Below, piece after piece: positions 56,606-62,637 of a DNA stretch of 64,000 nt. The translations under genes were made by a program, and so were the position numbers. The notes under the pieces were generated by a model. That model was not told the origin of the DNA. It saw only the letters and a program-made list of their open reading frames with translations, and did not search any database. The stretch is from a virus: the IMG/VR virus record IMGVR_UViG_3300022752_000018, positions 119,193 through 183,192 of that record. One strand, written 5' to 3'. Numbering within the stretch: position 1 is the stretch's first letter; each line of letters begins with the position of its first letter.

Positions 56606-56872
56606 ATGTGCCATTGCTACACTGTTGACTACACTGAGTCGTTCAATGAACAACTCAAACACAACGAGGACTGGGAGCTTGAGGAGCAGTTCATAGAGCA
56701 GTTTGAGCGGGACTATGCTACTAGCCTAGAGGGTACCCGTAGCCGTAATGTAGGCGGGGTGGTGTTATACTATAAGGCACGTCGGGAAGTAGCCTTCTTT
56801 GACTATGAGAACATGGTGGGTAGTGTATACGCCCTAGGGGGTAAGCGAGCCAGTGCAGTATGCGACTGCTAG
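56606..56872 (+). CDS. Small early protein, unknown
   Basis: 88 aa from ATG 56606, which has GGAG 8 nt upstream; the ATG at 56600 is too close to it, and any start further up would lie in the promoter. Sequence MCHCYTVDYTESFNEQLKHN is acidic; it later has VVLYYKARREVAFFDY and a C-terminal VCDC. Cys/His at both ends could bind metal. A strong terminator follows. No family recognised. Confidence 0.65.
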   Translation: MCHCYTVDYTESFNEQLKHNEDWELEEQFIEQFERDYATSLEGTRSRNVGGVVLYYKARREVAFFDYENMVGSVYALGGKRASAVCDC

Positions 56873-56891
56873 CCCTAGAGCTCGATCAACG

Positions 56892-56914
56892 AGGACGCAC
56901 TGCGTCCTTTTTTT
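56892..56914 (+). terminator. Rho-independent terminator
   Basis: Stem AGGACGC/GCGTCCT with a 3-nt loop, followed by seven T. Ends the plus-strand early unit. Confidence 0.9.
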
Positions 56915-56931
56915 ATGACTATTTTCCGGCC

Positions 56932-56966
56932 AAAAAAAAGTCCTGATGGCATACTCACATCAGGAC
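56932..56966 (-). terminator. Rho-independent terminator, minus strand
   Basis: 9-bp stem GTCCTGATG/CATCAGGAC with a 9-nt loop, then eight T on the minus strand. It ends the leftward early transcript facing the plus-strand terminator. Confidence 0.9.
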
Positions 56967-56977
56967 CTAAAGGGAGA

Positions 56978-57310
56978 CTAGTCTAGTCTGCTGCCTGCGT
57001 ATACACGCTCAAGGCCTAACTGTTCCTTCAGTACATGAGCAAAGGCTTCAGCGCCATCTTCCAATATGCCCACGCTCTGTACGCCTAGTCGGCTGGGGTT
57101 CCAGTACTGTAGGCTACGCTGGTAGCCGTTGCGAGTAAAGCCTGAGGCCAACAGTGCTCGACCCAGTCGACTGTTAGCCCTAACGCCGTAGACGTCTACC
57201 CAAGCAAAGCCACAAGCGTCCCTATCACCACGTTGCTCTAAGCTCTTACGTGCCTGGCTGTTAGCGGCCTTCAATGCTTGCTCTACAGCCTGTTGTACCT
57301 GTTGTTCCAT
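56978..57310 (-). CDS. Early protein, unknown
   Basis: 110 aa, ATG with AGGAG 8 nt upstream. A helical start (MEQQVQQAVEQALKAANSQA) precedes CGFAWVDVYGVRANSRLGRA, LQYWNPSRLGVQSV and GAEAFAHVL. I believe this layout recurs in early regions of unrelated phages, but no function is known. It is the last gene before the minus-strand terminator and has its own sigma70 promoter. Confidence 0.65.
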   Translation of the reverse strand: MEQQVQQAVEQALKAANSQARKSLEQRGDRDACGFAWVDVYGVRANSRLGRALLASGFTRNGYQRSLQYWNPSRLGVQSVGILEDGAEAFAHVLKEQLGLERVYAGSRLD

Positions 57311-57343
57311 TTCGTTGCTCCTGTGTAATCTTTAAGTGTTCGT

Positions 57344-57372
57344 AGTATACGCGGGTTCTAAAAGCCTGTCAA
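57344..57372 (-). promoter_or_regulatory. Early promoter TTGACA-17-TATACT
   Basis: Drives 56978-57310. The spacer begins GGCTTTTAGAAC, the module shared across the array. Confidence 0.9.
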
Positions 57373-57373
57373 C

Positions 57374-57616
57374 CTATGTGGTTATTGAGTCAATGACTAC
57401 AGTCTCTACTGGTACAGTGACTATATCGAAGTCAGCGTGGTCCAAGGTACCCCAGAGGCTGACATGTAGTTGTTCTGCGGCCCGTTGTGCTTCTAGTGCC
57501 TGTAGCCGGGAAGTGTAGAAGCCTAAGGTACCATCGTAGTCTGGGTCCAAGAGGCTGCTGGCCAGTGTGGGTTGGCCCAAGTTCTGTAGAATGTAGATCA
57601 GGATAGTGTCAAACAA
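57374..57616 (-). CDS. Small early protein, unknown
   Basis: 80 aa with a TTG start, supported by AAAGGA 6 nt upstream (no ATG available). Sequence LIYILQNLGQPTLASSLLDP then YTSRLQALEAQRAAEQLHVS; a helix with a strand-rich end. No family recognised. The stop lies 2 nt from the next promoter's -35. Confidence 0.6.
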   Translation of the reverse strand: MFDTILIYILQNLGQPTLASSLLDPDYDGTLGFYTSRLQALEAQRAAEQLHVSLWGTLDHADFDIVTVPVETVVIDSITT

Positions 57617-57646
57617 GTGTGTTCCTTTCTGTGTCTGTATGTTCGT

Positions 57647-57675
57647 ATTGTATGCTCGTTCTAAAGACCTGTCAA
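57647..57675 (-). promoter_or_regulatory. Early promoter TTGACA-17-TACAAT
   Basis: Drives 57374-57616. Spacer begins GGTCTTTAGAAC; upstream ACACAGG. Confidence 0.9.
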
Positions 57676-57690
57676 CCTGTGTGGGTATTT

Positions 57691-57767
57691 TGGCCTGACT
57701 GGAGGGATTCGAACCCCCGACCGACGGATTAGAAATCCGTTGCTCTATCCTGCTGAGCTACAGTCAG
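57691..57767 (-). tRNA. tRNA-Arg (anticodon TCT), CCA encoded
   Basis: 77 nt including CCA. Acceptor CTGACTG/CAGTCAG pairs fully, the anticodon arm is ACGGA-TTTCTAA-TCCGT, and the T-loop is TTCGAAT. It reads AGA (and AGG by wobble), a codon frequent in the AT-rich late genes. One nt separates it from tRNA-Leu. Confidence 0.95.
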
Positions 57768-57768
57768 T

Positions 57769-57855
57769 TGGTGCCCGTAGCCGGAGTCGAACCAGCACGC
57801 CGTTGCCAGCGAGGGATTTTAAGTCCCTTGTGTCTACCTATTTCACCATACGGGC
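57769..57855 (-). tRNA. tRNA-Leu (anticodon TAA), CCA encoded
   Basis: 87 nt, class II with a long variable arm. Acceptor GCCCGTA/TACGGGC, anticodon arm AGGGA-CTTAAAA-TCCCT, CCA encoded. It reads TTA. It is 6 nt downstream of the 108-aa gene and probably co-transcribed. Confidence 0.95.
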
Positions 57856-57861
57856 CTGATC

Positions 57862-58188
57862 TTATTTAGCAGGTTCCAGGCTGGCTATGCCCAGTTCCTG
57901 CATGCCTTGTTCTGTGAATCTCACTGGAAAGCCTACAATCCTGCTGACATCTTGTTCAAAGCCCCTGTCAGTGTAGACTTCCCAGGGACCACTGTGTGAG
58001 ACAAGGACTTCTGTTACAATCCTGTCTGCTAGGGCAAGATGCCTGATCGTTATAGCATCTACATTGAACTTCATACCCTTGCTCTCCATCCACAGGCTAG
58101 TGCCATCGCAGGTAGCAGTGTCTGAGACTGGAAAACAGTGCTCTACACTGCCCTCCGCAAAATGTGTCATAGTCATATAGTTTAGCAT
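57862..58188 (-). CDS. Early protein, unknown
   Basis: 108 aa. Start MLNYMTMTHFAEGSVEHCFP, later SLWMESKGMKFNVDAITIRH, VSHSGPWEVYTDRGFEQDV and a final LGIASLEPAK. AAGGAT precedes the ATG; it is 10 nt behind the 95-aa gene and just before the two tRNAs. Strand-rich, no known domain. Probably a host-takeover protein by position. Confidence 0.65.
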   Translation of the reverse strand: MLNYMTMTHFAEGSVEHCFPVSDTATCDGTSLWMESKGMKFNVDAITIRHLALADRIVTEVLVSHSGPWEVYTDRGFEQDVSRIVGFPVRFTEQGMQELGIASLEPAK

Positions 58189-58198
58189 GTTATAATCC

Positions 58199-58486
58199 TT
58201 AGCCTAATAGTGCCTTCACACGCACATACTCTCCACCGCCAACTCGCAATTGCACGTCGCAGTCACAAGAGGTACGTTTCACCTTGTTCTTGTAGCCTGC
58301 TAAAAAAAGCATAGTCTCAAGTTCTTTAGCCAACTTGTCTGCTTCTGCTCGGCTATAAAGCCTAAACGCCACATGTCGCAAGCTGTGGTCCTGCTTGCAC
58401 TTGTCTGTAAAAGAGCCAGCATAGCCAAAACTCTTCGTGTAAATGAAACGTGCGAACAGACGCACAATTTTAGTCGTTGCCAACAT
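58199..58486 (-). CDS. Early protein, unknown
   Basis: 95 aa. Basic N-terminus (MLATTKIVRLFARFIYTKSF), a HSLRHVAFRLYSRAEADKLA helix, and CDCDVQLRVGGGEYVRVKAL at the end. First gene of the operon that ends with the two tRNAs. No family recognised. Confidence 0.65.
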   Translation of the reverse strand: MLATTKIVRLFARFIYTKSFGYAGSFTDKCKQDHSLRHVAFRLYSRAEADKLAKELETMLFLAGYKNKVKRTSCDCDVQLRVGGGEYVRVKALLG

Positions 58487-58514
58487 CTCAGTTCCTTTTG
58501 TTTACTATACAGGC

Positions 58515-58543
58515 ATTATACAGGGGTTCTAAAGACCTGTCAA
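58515..58543 (-). promoter_or_regulatory. Early promoter TTGACA-17-TATAAT (perfect)
   Basis: Both hexamers are consensus. It drives 58199-58486, 57862-58188 and probably both tRNAs. Spacer begins GGTCTTTAGAAC. Confidence 0.92.
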
Positions 58544-58552
58544 CCTGTAGGG

Positions 58553-58726
58553 TTATTCTAAGTCCAGTGTATGCTCTTCTATAGCAGTCTCTAGTTCAGT
58601 GTCCATCTCCTCAGCCAAGTTAGCCAATGCAGCCTTAGCCAATTCTAATGTACTATAAACTCCAACGTTATAAAAAGCAAGTTCATCATCGCCAATGCCC
58701 TGGGCCGTTGCTACAAATAATTTCAT
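58553..58726 (-). CDS. Small early acidic protein
   Basis: 57 aa: MKLFVATAQGIGDDELAFYN then a Glu-rich helix (LANLAEEMDTELETAIEE). It starts at ATG 58726 behind GGA and its own perfect promoter. A strand-helix fold is likely. Function unknown. Confidence 0.65.
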   Translation of the reverse strand: MKLFVATAQGIGDDELAFYNVGVYSTLELAKAALANLAEEMDTELETAIEEHTLDLE

Positions 58727-58756
58727 CTATGTTCCGTTTTTTGTTTAAGTCTTTGT

Positions 58757-58785
58757 ATTATACATGAGGTCTAAAGACCTGTCAA
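58757..58785 (-). promoter_or_regulatory. Early promoter TTGACA-17-TATAAT (perfect)
   Basis: Drives 58553-58726. Spacer begins GGTCTTTAGACC, a one-base change from the shared module. Confidence 0.92.
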
Positions 58786-58826
58786 GCTGTGTGGGTATTT
58801 GTTGCGAACGTACAACAGTCTAGACA

Positions 58827-58842
58827 CCGTTATACTACCTAT
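58827..58842. repeat. 16-nt direct repeat, copy 1
   Basis: CCGTTATACTACCTAT, repeated at 58859-58874; the copies start 32 nt apart. Each contains TATACT, so they may be -10-like or protein-binding sites. Confidence 0.8.
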
Positions 58843-58858
58843 GACAAGTTCTAGGCCT

Positions 58859-58874
58859 CCGTTATACTACCTAT
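58859..58874. repeat. 16-nt direct repeat, copy 2
   Basis: Identical to 58827-58842. An ATGACA 16 nt before its TATACT makes a weaker plus-strand promoter possible. Confidence 0.8.
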
Positions 58875-58922
58875 AACGTTATATTTCTACAACCTATACC
58901 CAGGAAGCCAGTATGGTTCTGC

Positions 58923-58951
58923 TTGACAGGGCCTGTTATTGGTATTATAAA
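58923..58951 (+). promoter_or_regulatory. Plus-strand sigma70-like promoter TTGACA-17-TATAAA
   Basis: TTGACA 58923-58928, TATAAA 58946-58951. Transcription would start near 58958, inside the left arm of the inverted repeat, so it may drive a small RNA. Confidence 0.6.
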
Positions 58952-59085
58952 CACCATATTCTAGCACACTCTTCCATCTCTTTTTTAGGCACCAGACCGG
59001 AGCGACCGGGGCTTGAAATGCTTGGCGATATCCCGATTCGAATCAGGGATGGACAGAACGCCGCAGTGTTGAATGTGCTAGAATA

Positions 59086-59090
<5 letters not shown>
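58952..59090. ncRNA. Candidate structured RNA closed by a 17-bp inverted repeat
   Basis: 58952-58968 and 59074-59090 are perfect 17-nt inverted complements (CACCATATTCTAGCACA). Inside lie CCGG-agcga-CCGG (58998-59010 area) and a nested hairpin, GGCG...CGCC enclosing ATCCC...GGGAT around GATTCGAATC. The right arm covers the 3' ACCA of tRNA-Ile. It could be a plus-strand sRNA from the promoter at 58923, or a tRNA 3' trailer structure on the minus strand. No T-run follows on either strand. Confidence 0.45.
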
Positions 59091-59154
<64 letters not shown>

Positions 59155-59164
<10 letters not shown>

Positions 59165-59355
59165 CTTGTACCGCACTCAAAGACCAATTCACTATCCCCC
59201 GACTCTGTTTCACGGTTGACTTCAGCATGAACATGGCCTTCTCTTAGAGCCTGTTGCGCCATCTGTCTCGCTTCTTTGAGACTCTTTGTAGCATAATACA
59301 GGCTTTGATGACCACCTTCATCGGTGGCCATGACTTCATACAATTCCCAACTCAT
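59155..59355 (-). CDS. Small early protein, unknown
   Basis: 66 aa: MSWELYEVMATDEGGHQSLY, a Lys/Glu helix, and SELVFECGTRPP at the end. It starts in a TAATG overlap with the 135-aa gene, and its stop TAG is inside the acceptor stem of tRNA-Ile2. A small alpha/beta fold is likely. No family recognised. Confidence 0.65.
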
Positions 59356-59762
59356 TAGAACGGAGCATCCTCCATGTCTTTAACTTCATCATACGTGCTC
59401 TTCGCCGTGCTCTTCGCACTCTTCTTCTCTGCTGGTGCCTTAGTGGCAGTAGGAGTTGACTCAGGCTTCACAGCCTTAGGTGCCCGTACTGTTGGTGCCT
59501 TAGCAGTATTTGCATCAATGAATTCAGCTAGAGTGGCCTGTGCTATGACATCAGCAAACTCTGCCATGTCTCGTAGTGCAAGAGCAGCTTCCATCTTGGT
59601 CATGGGACGATCCAACTCTGCTAGACGAACATCCTCATGTCCACCCTTCATAAGTACTTTGACACGCATGACGTCATTTGCGAATCGAATCTTATACTCT
59701 CCACCATGACTGGCGGGAAGCTTGCTGATACCTGCTACAGTGAATAATTGTTCAGTTGCCAT
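59355..59762 (-). CDS. Early protein with SSB-like acidic C-terminal tip
   Basis: 135 aa. An N-terminal strand-rich domain (LFTVAGISKLPASHGGEYKI, VMRVKVLMKGGHEDVRL) is followed by a helix and then an Ala/Pro/Lys-rich linker (~88-122). It ends EVKDMEDAPF. A flexible linker plus a DxxxPF-like tip is the layout bacterial SSBs use to bind partners. The N-terminal part is not a recognisable OB-fold by eye, so it could be an SSB mimic or unrelated. Confidence 0.65.
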   Translation of the reverse strand: MATEQLFTVAGISKLPASHGGEYKIRFANDVMRVKVLMKGGHEDVRLAELDRPMTKMEAALALRDMAEFADVIAQATLAEFIDANTAKAPTVRAPKAVKPESTPTATKAPAEKKSAKSTAKSTYDEVKDMEDAPF

Positions 59763-59822
59763 CTTATTTGCCTTTCGTATTTAACTCTGTTAGTATTAAT
59801 GCTAATCTTTTAGCATAGTCAT

Positions 59823-59851
59823 ATTGTACTATCGATCTCTAATCTTGTCAA
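59823..59851 (-). promoter_or_regulatory. Early promoter TTGACA-17-TACAAT
   Basis: Drives 59355-59762, 59155-59355 and probably tRNA-Ile2. Overlaps the 3' coding end of the upstream gene. Confidence 0.88.
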
Positions 59852-60017
59852 GCCGTCGTTTATTGAATTTGGCTAATTGTTTTACCGTTAAACGTTGCCC
59901 ATTCACAACAGCCGCACTCGTGGGCATGTATATGTGTTCGTACGTATGTGTACACACACGCACAGCTAGACCATTACTGATCTGAGCCGCAGTCCAAGCC
60001 AAGGCCTTACTCATCAT
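59829..60017 (-). CDS. Small basic early protein (MSKALA family), long form
   Basis: 62 aa from ATG 60017 (or 60014), overlapping the stop of the 69-aa gene, with GAGGATC upstream. Begins MMSKALAWTAAQISNGLAVR and ends in a basic helix (LAKFNKRRLDKIRDR). The first residues match a 28-aa ORF at 60303, showing a duplicated two-gene unit. Function unknown. Confidence 0.6.
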   Translation of the reverse strand: MMSKALAWTAAQISNGLAVRVCTHTYEHIYMPTSAAVVNGQRLTVKQLAKFNKRRLDKIRDR

Positions 60018-60030
60018 CGAGATCCTCATC
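59997..60030. repeat. 34-nt direct repeat, copy 1
   Basis: Identical to 60372-60405. It spans the stop of one gene and the start of the next in both copies. Confidence 0.95.
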
Positions 60031-60216
60031 TTCGTCCTCGCGGTCAAGCCAGGTAATTAGGTCATTCTTGCGAGCAAAGTCTGCTACTTCACTCTCACTC
60101 AAATAGCCCAACAAGTCCCTGATTAAGGTGTCCTTGTCGATCATGTCGTCCTCTACAAGGCTTAAGAGTTCGCAAGTGTATCTACGGCTGCGGTATGAAT
60201 CTTGTCTAGTCCACAT
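60007..60216 (-). CDS. Small acidic early protein, LVED paralogue A
   Basis: 69 aa, AAGGAG 7 nt before the ATG. Core LLSLVEDDMIDKDTLIRDLL, later SESEVADFARKNDL, and an acidic end DEDEDLDDE. The core aligns with the 64-aa protein at 60382, so the two are paralogues. I associate this fold with small phage proteins of unknown function. Confidence 0.7.
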   Translation of the reverse strand: MWTRQDSYRSRRYTCELLSLVEDDMIDKDTLIRDLLGYLSESEVADFARKNDLITWLDREDEDEDLDDE

Positions 60217-60248
60217 AGTATCGCTCCTTAGTGTTTCAGTGTATTCAC

Positions 60249-60277
60249 ATTATAGCAAATATCAATAACCCAGTCAA
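60249..60277 (-). promoter_or_regulatory. Early promoter TTGACT-17-TATAAT
   Basis: Drives 60007-60216 and 59829-60017. A 5-bp AGGGC/GCCCT hairpin (60283-60296) lies just upstream. Confidence 0.88.
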
Positions 60278-60302
60278 GTGAAAGGGCTTAGGCCCTCCCA
60301 CC

Positions 60303-60389
60303 TCAGTCCATACGACTGTTCATGTAGGCCTTAACGCCCAGGTGCTCTGTAAGGAACTTTGCCGCAGCCTCAGCCAAGGCCTTACTCAT
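60303..60389 (-). CDS. 28-aa MSKALA paralogue, short form
   Basis: MSKALAEAAAKFLTEHLGVK and a short tail. It starts 8 nt inside the 64-aa gene in the same arrangement as 59829-60017, and shares MSKALA plus the flanking 34-nt repeat. The C-terminal part is shortened or diverged. Confidence 0.5.
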   Translation of the reverse strand: MSKALAEAAAKFLTEHLGVKAYMNSRMD

Positions 60390-60405
60390 CATCGAGATCC
60401 TCATC
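60372..60405. repeat. 34-nt direct repeat, copy 2
   Basis: Identical to 59997-60030; marks the duplicated bicistronic unit. Confidence 0.95.
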
Positions 60406-60576
60406 ATAGGCAAAACGTGGGCTCAGTTCGTTGGCATCTAACATGTCACGTACCTCATCCGTGTTCAGCCAGTTCAGTGCCGCATGAAGCATCTGCATGG
60501 GATCTACCAAGCCATCTTCTACAAGACTTAAGGCAAAGTCTCTGGGATCTCTCTTAAACAGTTCCTTGTCCATCAT
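60382..60576 (-). CDS. Small acidic early protein, LVED paralogue B
   Basis: 64 aa. Start ATG 60576 or 60573 behind AAGGAG. Core FALSLVEDGLVDPMQMLHAA, TDEVRDMLDANEL, ending YDEDLDDE. Paralogue of 60007-60216; both share the DEDLDDE end. Confidence 0.7.
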   Translation of the reverse strand: MMDKELFKRDPRDFALSLVEDGLVDPMQMLHAALNWLNTDEVRDMLDANELSPRFAYDEDLDDE

Positions 60577-60604
60577 CAGCTCCTTTGTTTAACAGCATAA
60601 CCAT

Positions 60605-60633
60605 ATTATACTACCAATCAATACCCTAGTCAA
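60605..60633 (-). promoter_or_regulatory. Early promoter TTGACT-17-TATAAT
   Basis: Drives 60382-60576 and 60303-60389. The spacer shares GGGTATTGATTGGTAG with the promoter at 60831. Confidence 0.9.
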
Positions 60634-60641
60634 CCGTAGGG

Positions 60642-60797
60642 TTATACATTAAAGTTCTTCTCCGTTATCCTGACGATGTATACTGTGGGATCGTTTACGA
60701 ACCCCCAGTCCTTCTTTGCATGGAGACGAGCTTCTCGAAGAGTCCTAAAGGTGGCCTTCCACCTGGTTTGCTTGCTACGAACTTGGTATTTGACCAC
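60642..60797 (-). CDS. Small basic early protein
   Basis: 51 aa from GTG 60797. An in-frame ATG at 60830 directly follows the -10 box, so it would not be in the mRNA; the GTG has AAGGAG ~9 nt upstream. Sequence MVKYQVRSKQTRWKATFRTL then REARLHAKKDWGF: very basic, strand-helix-strand, possibly nucleic-acid-binding. No family recognised. Confidence 0.6.
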   Translation of the reverse strand: MVKYQVRSKQTRWKATFRTLREARLHAKKDWGFVNDPTVYIVRITEKNFNV

Positions 60798-60830
60798 AGT
60801 CTGCTTCTCCTTGTTGTTCACTATAACCAT

Positions 60831-60859
60831 ATTATACTACCAATCAATACCCCTGTCAA
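60831..60859 (-). promoter_or_regulatory. Early promoter TTGACA-17-TATAAT (perfect)
   Basis: Drives 60642-60797. Its position excludes the upstream ATG as start. Confidence 0.92.
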
Positions 60860-61137
60860 TCGCAGGGTCTTTTGACCTGTTCTACGAAGAATCCACTCTG
60901 CTCAGTGGCCCTACGCTCTATGAGAGCTTGCTCTTGCCGGCGAGTGGCTTCTACCATGTCTGCAATCAACTGCTTCTGCTTTCTTGCGGGAAGATGCTGC
61001 ATATAGTATACTAGAACACTCTGTAGGTAGCCAGCCTCATAAGCATGACTGTGATGATATCTTTGGTGTGCGGCCTCACTGAACTTCTTTAGTACAATGT
61101 TCAGCGAGTCCTGATTTGGCGTAGTCCACATTCCCAT
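60856..61137 (-). CDS. Early protein, unknown
   Basis: 93 aa, AGGAG 8 nt before the ATG. Helical throughout (LNIVLKKFSEAAHQRYHHSH, YYMQHLPARKQKQLIADMVE), His- and Gln-rich, ending KRPCD. No family recognised. Shares the leader (CAAAGGAGCAACGAAATGG) with the gene at 56978. Confidence 0.65.
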   Translation of the reverse strand: MGMWTTPNQDSLNIVLKKFSEAAHQRYHHSHAYEAGYLQSVLVYYMQHLPARKQKQLIADMVEATRRQEQALIERRATEQSGFFVEQVKRPCD

Positions 61138-61167
61138 TTCGTTGCTCCTTTGTGTTTCAGTTTCATA

Positions 61168-61196
61168 AGTATACGTTCATTCCAAAAACCTGTCAA
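61168..61196 (-). promoter_or_regulatory. Early promoter TTGACA-17-TATACT
   Basis: Drives 60856-61137. Confidence 0.9.
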
Positions 61197-61313
61197 CTTG
61201 TCGGGTCATTCCCTTGTGTTGTACATATACCACAAGGTGTTGCTAGTCAACAACGGCCGCACTCGCCTCCCCTAGCCCTCAGACATAGGGTCCTTAGGCT
61301 CCTAAACGGTGTA

Positions 61314-61342
61314 GAAAAGTGTGAAAAAGTGTGAAAAAGTGT
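61314..61342 (+). repeat. Three tandem GAAAA(A)GTGT units, iteron-like
   Basis: GAAAAGTGT then GAAAAAGTGT twice, with a fourth copy (GTAGAAAAGTGT) at 61398-61409. Spaced about one helical turn in an otherwise gene-free stretch. Confidence 0.7.
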
Positions 61343-61509
61343 GACAAAATCAGCGTTATACTTCATAAGACTGTCGGTGCTCCATGCGGCTAGTGTAGTA
61401 GAAAAGTGTTAAGGGAGGTCTCGGGCCACTATGCTCAAATGGTTACTCTGTGTAGTCCAATCGTTCTCCCTAAGTTCTAAAACGTTCTAAAAGTCAGTAC
61501 AGTATAGTC

Positions 61510-61540
61510 AAAAAAATCCCCCGGGAGCCTAGCGGGGGAT
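61510..61540 (-). terminator. Rho-independent terminator after the AAA+ gene
   Basis: ATCCCCC/GGGGGAT stem followed by seven T on the minus strand. Confidence 0.88.
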
Positions 61541-61542
61541 TA

Positions 61543-61569
61543 AAAAACCTGGGAGCGAATCAGGTTTTT
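61543..61569. terminator. Bidirectional terminator
   Basis: 9-bp stem AAAAACCTG/CAGGTTTTT with a 9-nt loop; T-rich on either strand. Confidence 0.75.
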
Positions 61570-61578
61570 AGGGGACCA

Positions 61579-62442
61579 TCACGTTCTTTTCATACAAGTC
61601 AATTGTGCTACTTTCTTCCAGTTGGGCATAGAGGCCTTCAGTGCCGCCACCTTAATGACCATTCGTAAGCTCAGTTCACGCATCATATGCTTGTTCGTGT
61701 CAATAAAGTCAATGACTTCTTCTTTCTCATAGTCTGCGAACTCGAAGCCATTAGTCTCAAAGAGGTTATGATCCTGTGTAACTTGACGGATTCGTAGCAG
61801 TTTCTCACGGTCAGTGTCAATGGTAAGATCCAAGTAGTGACAACGACTCTCCAGTGCTTCTAAGTGATCTCTAAGCTTCTTGCTCTTTACGTTCTCAAAC
61901 TTAATGTTGGTGATGAAGATAGCGCCACCTTTGAATTCGAACTTATTGGGTACACCTTCGCTGTGCAGACTACGACTATCCGTGTTCCAGTGTATAGTAC
62001 GTTTCGCAGAGCTGTCCAGTGCCGCTTTCAGTATGTTAAGGCTCAAGTCGTCTAAGAGTACACTATCGCAGTCGTCGAACACTAGTATGTTCTTCTTCGC
62101 AGAGAACTCGTAGAGTTTCTTGTACAGTCCAATGGCACTCATTGCGCCTTTGACCACTTCGTACTTCTTCAGTTTTTCGTTTTGTGCTACGTCTGCGAAC
62201 ACGTCGTGTCTGCTCAGTACCTTTTCAACTCCGTAGGATTTTCCCACACCCGGGGGACCACTCACAATCATAGCTCGTACGTCGCCCTTCTTCACCGCAC
62301 GAGTCATGTCATCTAAGATCATAAAACGTTCACGCAGTCGTTCGATGATTTCTTCGTCAGTCTCGCGGGGTTTTGCTGGGGTTTTTTCAGTCATTTCAAT
62401 AGTATTAGGGGTCAATTTCATCGCATCAATCATCTTAGGCAT
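61579..62442 (-). CDS. AAA+ ATPase
   Basis: 287 aa. Walker A SGPPGVGKSYG (62-69), Walker B ILVFDDCDSVLL (Asp123, Asp124), sensor-1-like IFITNIKFENV, and an arginine-rich C-terminal helical lid (MMRELSLRMVIKVAALK). Such single-domain ATPases occur in early regions of marine T4-like phages; a helicase-loader or protein-remodelling role is possible. It is the longest early gene, preceded by AAAGGAG and followed by two terminators. The nearby repeat-rich noncoding stretch could be its target, by inference. Confidence 0.85.
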   Translation of the reverse strand: MPKMIDAMKLTPNTIEMTEKTPAKPRETDEEIIERLRERFMILDDMTRAVKKGDVRAMIVSGPPGVGKSYGVEKVLSRHDVFADVAQNEKLKKYEVVKGAMSAIGLYKKLYEFSAKKNILVFDDCDSVLLDDLSLNILKAALDSSAKRTIHWNTDSRSLHSEGVPNKFEFKGGAIFITNIKFENVKSKKLRDHLEALESRCHYLDLTIDTDREKLLRIRQVTQDHNLFETNGFEFADYEKEEVIDFIDTNKHMMRELSLRMVIKVAALKASMPNWKKVAQLTCMKRT

Positions 62443-62469
62443 AGTTTCGCTCCTTTGCGTTAAGTCTTA

Positions 62470-62498
62470 ATATTACACGGATTCGGCGGTGTTGTCAA
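62470..62498 (-). promoter_or_regulatory. Early promoter TTGACA-17-TAATAT
   Basis: Drives the AAA+ gene; it lies within the 3' end of the 54-aa gene, whose stop falls in the -10. Confidence 0.85.
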
Positions 62499-62637
62499 GT
62501 AGTTCAACAAGGGTTTTCGCACCGTATTTACTATCTGCTTCAATCTCCGCATCCAGATAGTTGGTTGCGTCTAGTTCTGTGGGCATCCAGCCATCCTTAA
62601 GATAGTAGAATGTGTCCTTATATTTCACCACTTCCAT
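62473..62637 (-). CDS. Small acidic early protein
   Basis: 54 aa: MEVVKYKDTFYYLKDGWMPT then an acidic helix (YLDAEIEADSKYGAKTLVEL). It starts in a TAATG overlap with the 126-aa gene. Function unknown. Confidence 0.65.
   Translation of the reverse strand: MEVVKYKDTFYYLKDGWMPTELDATNYLDAEIEADSKYGAKTLVELLDNTAESV

Larger units (their letters stand above)
58727..59085. other. Noncoding stretch with promoters, repeats and a possible structured RNA
   Basis: Contains the early promoter at 58757, a 16-nt direct repeat, a 12-bp palindrome TATAACGTTATA (58872-58883), a plus-strand sigma70-like promoter and most of the inverted-repeat element. No convincing ORF. Confidence 0.7.
61138..61578. other. 440-bp noncoding stretch: promoter, tandem 9-10-bp repeats, terminators
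   Basis: Holds the promoter at 61168, the GAAAAAGTGT repeats, a tandem TTTTAGAAC (61474-61492) and two terminators. No ORF with coding features. A replication-origin or regulator-binding role is possible. Confidence 0.6.

Noticed and set aside
58985-59060. A fourth tRNA suggested by GATTCGAATC
   Set aside because: The T-loop-like sequence is a simple palindrome, and no acceptor or anticodon arm can be paired on either strand.
60342-61014. Plus-strand frames opposite the small early genes
   Set aside because: They are antisense to genes with promoters and ribosome-binding sites.
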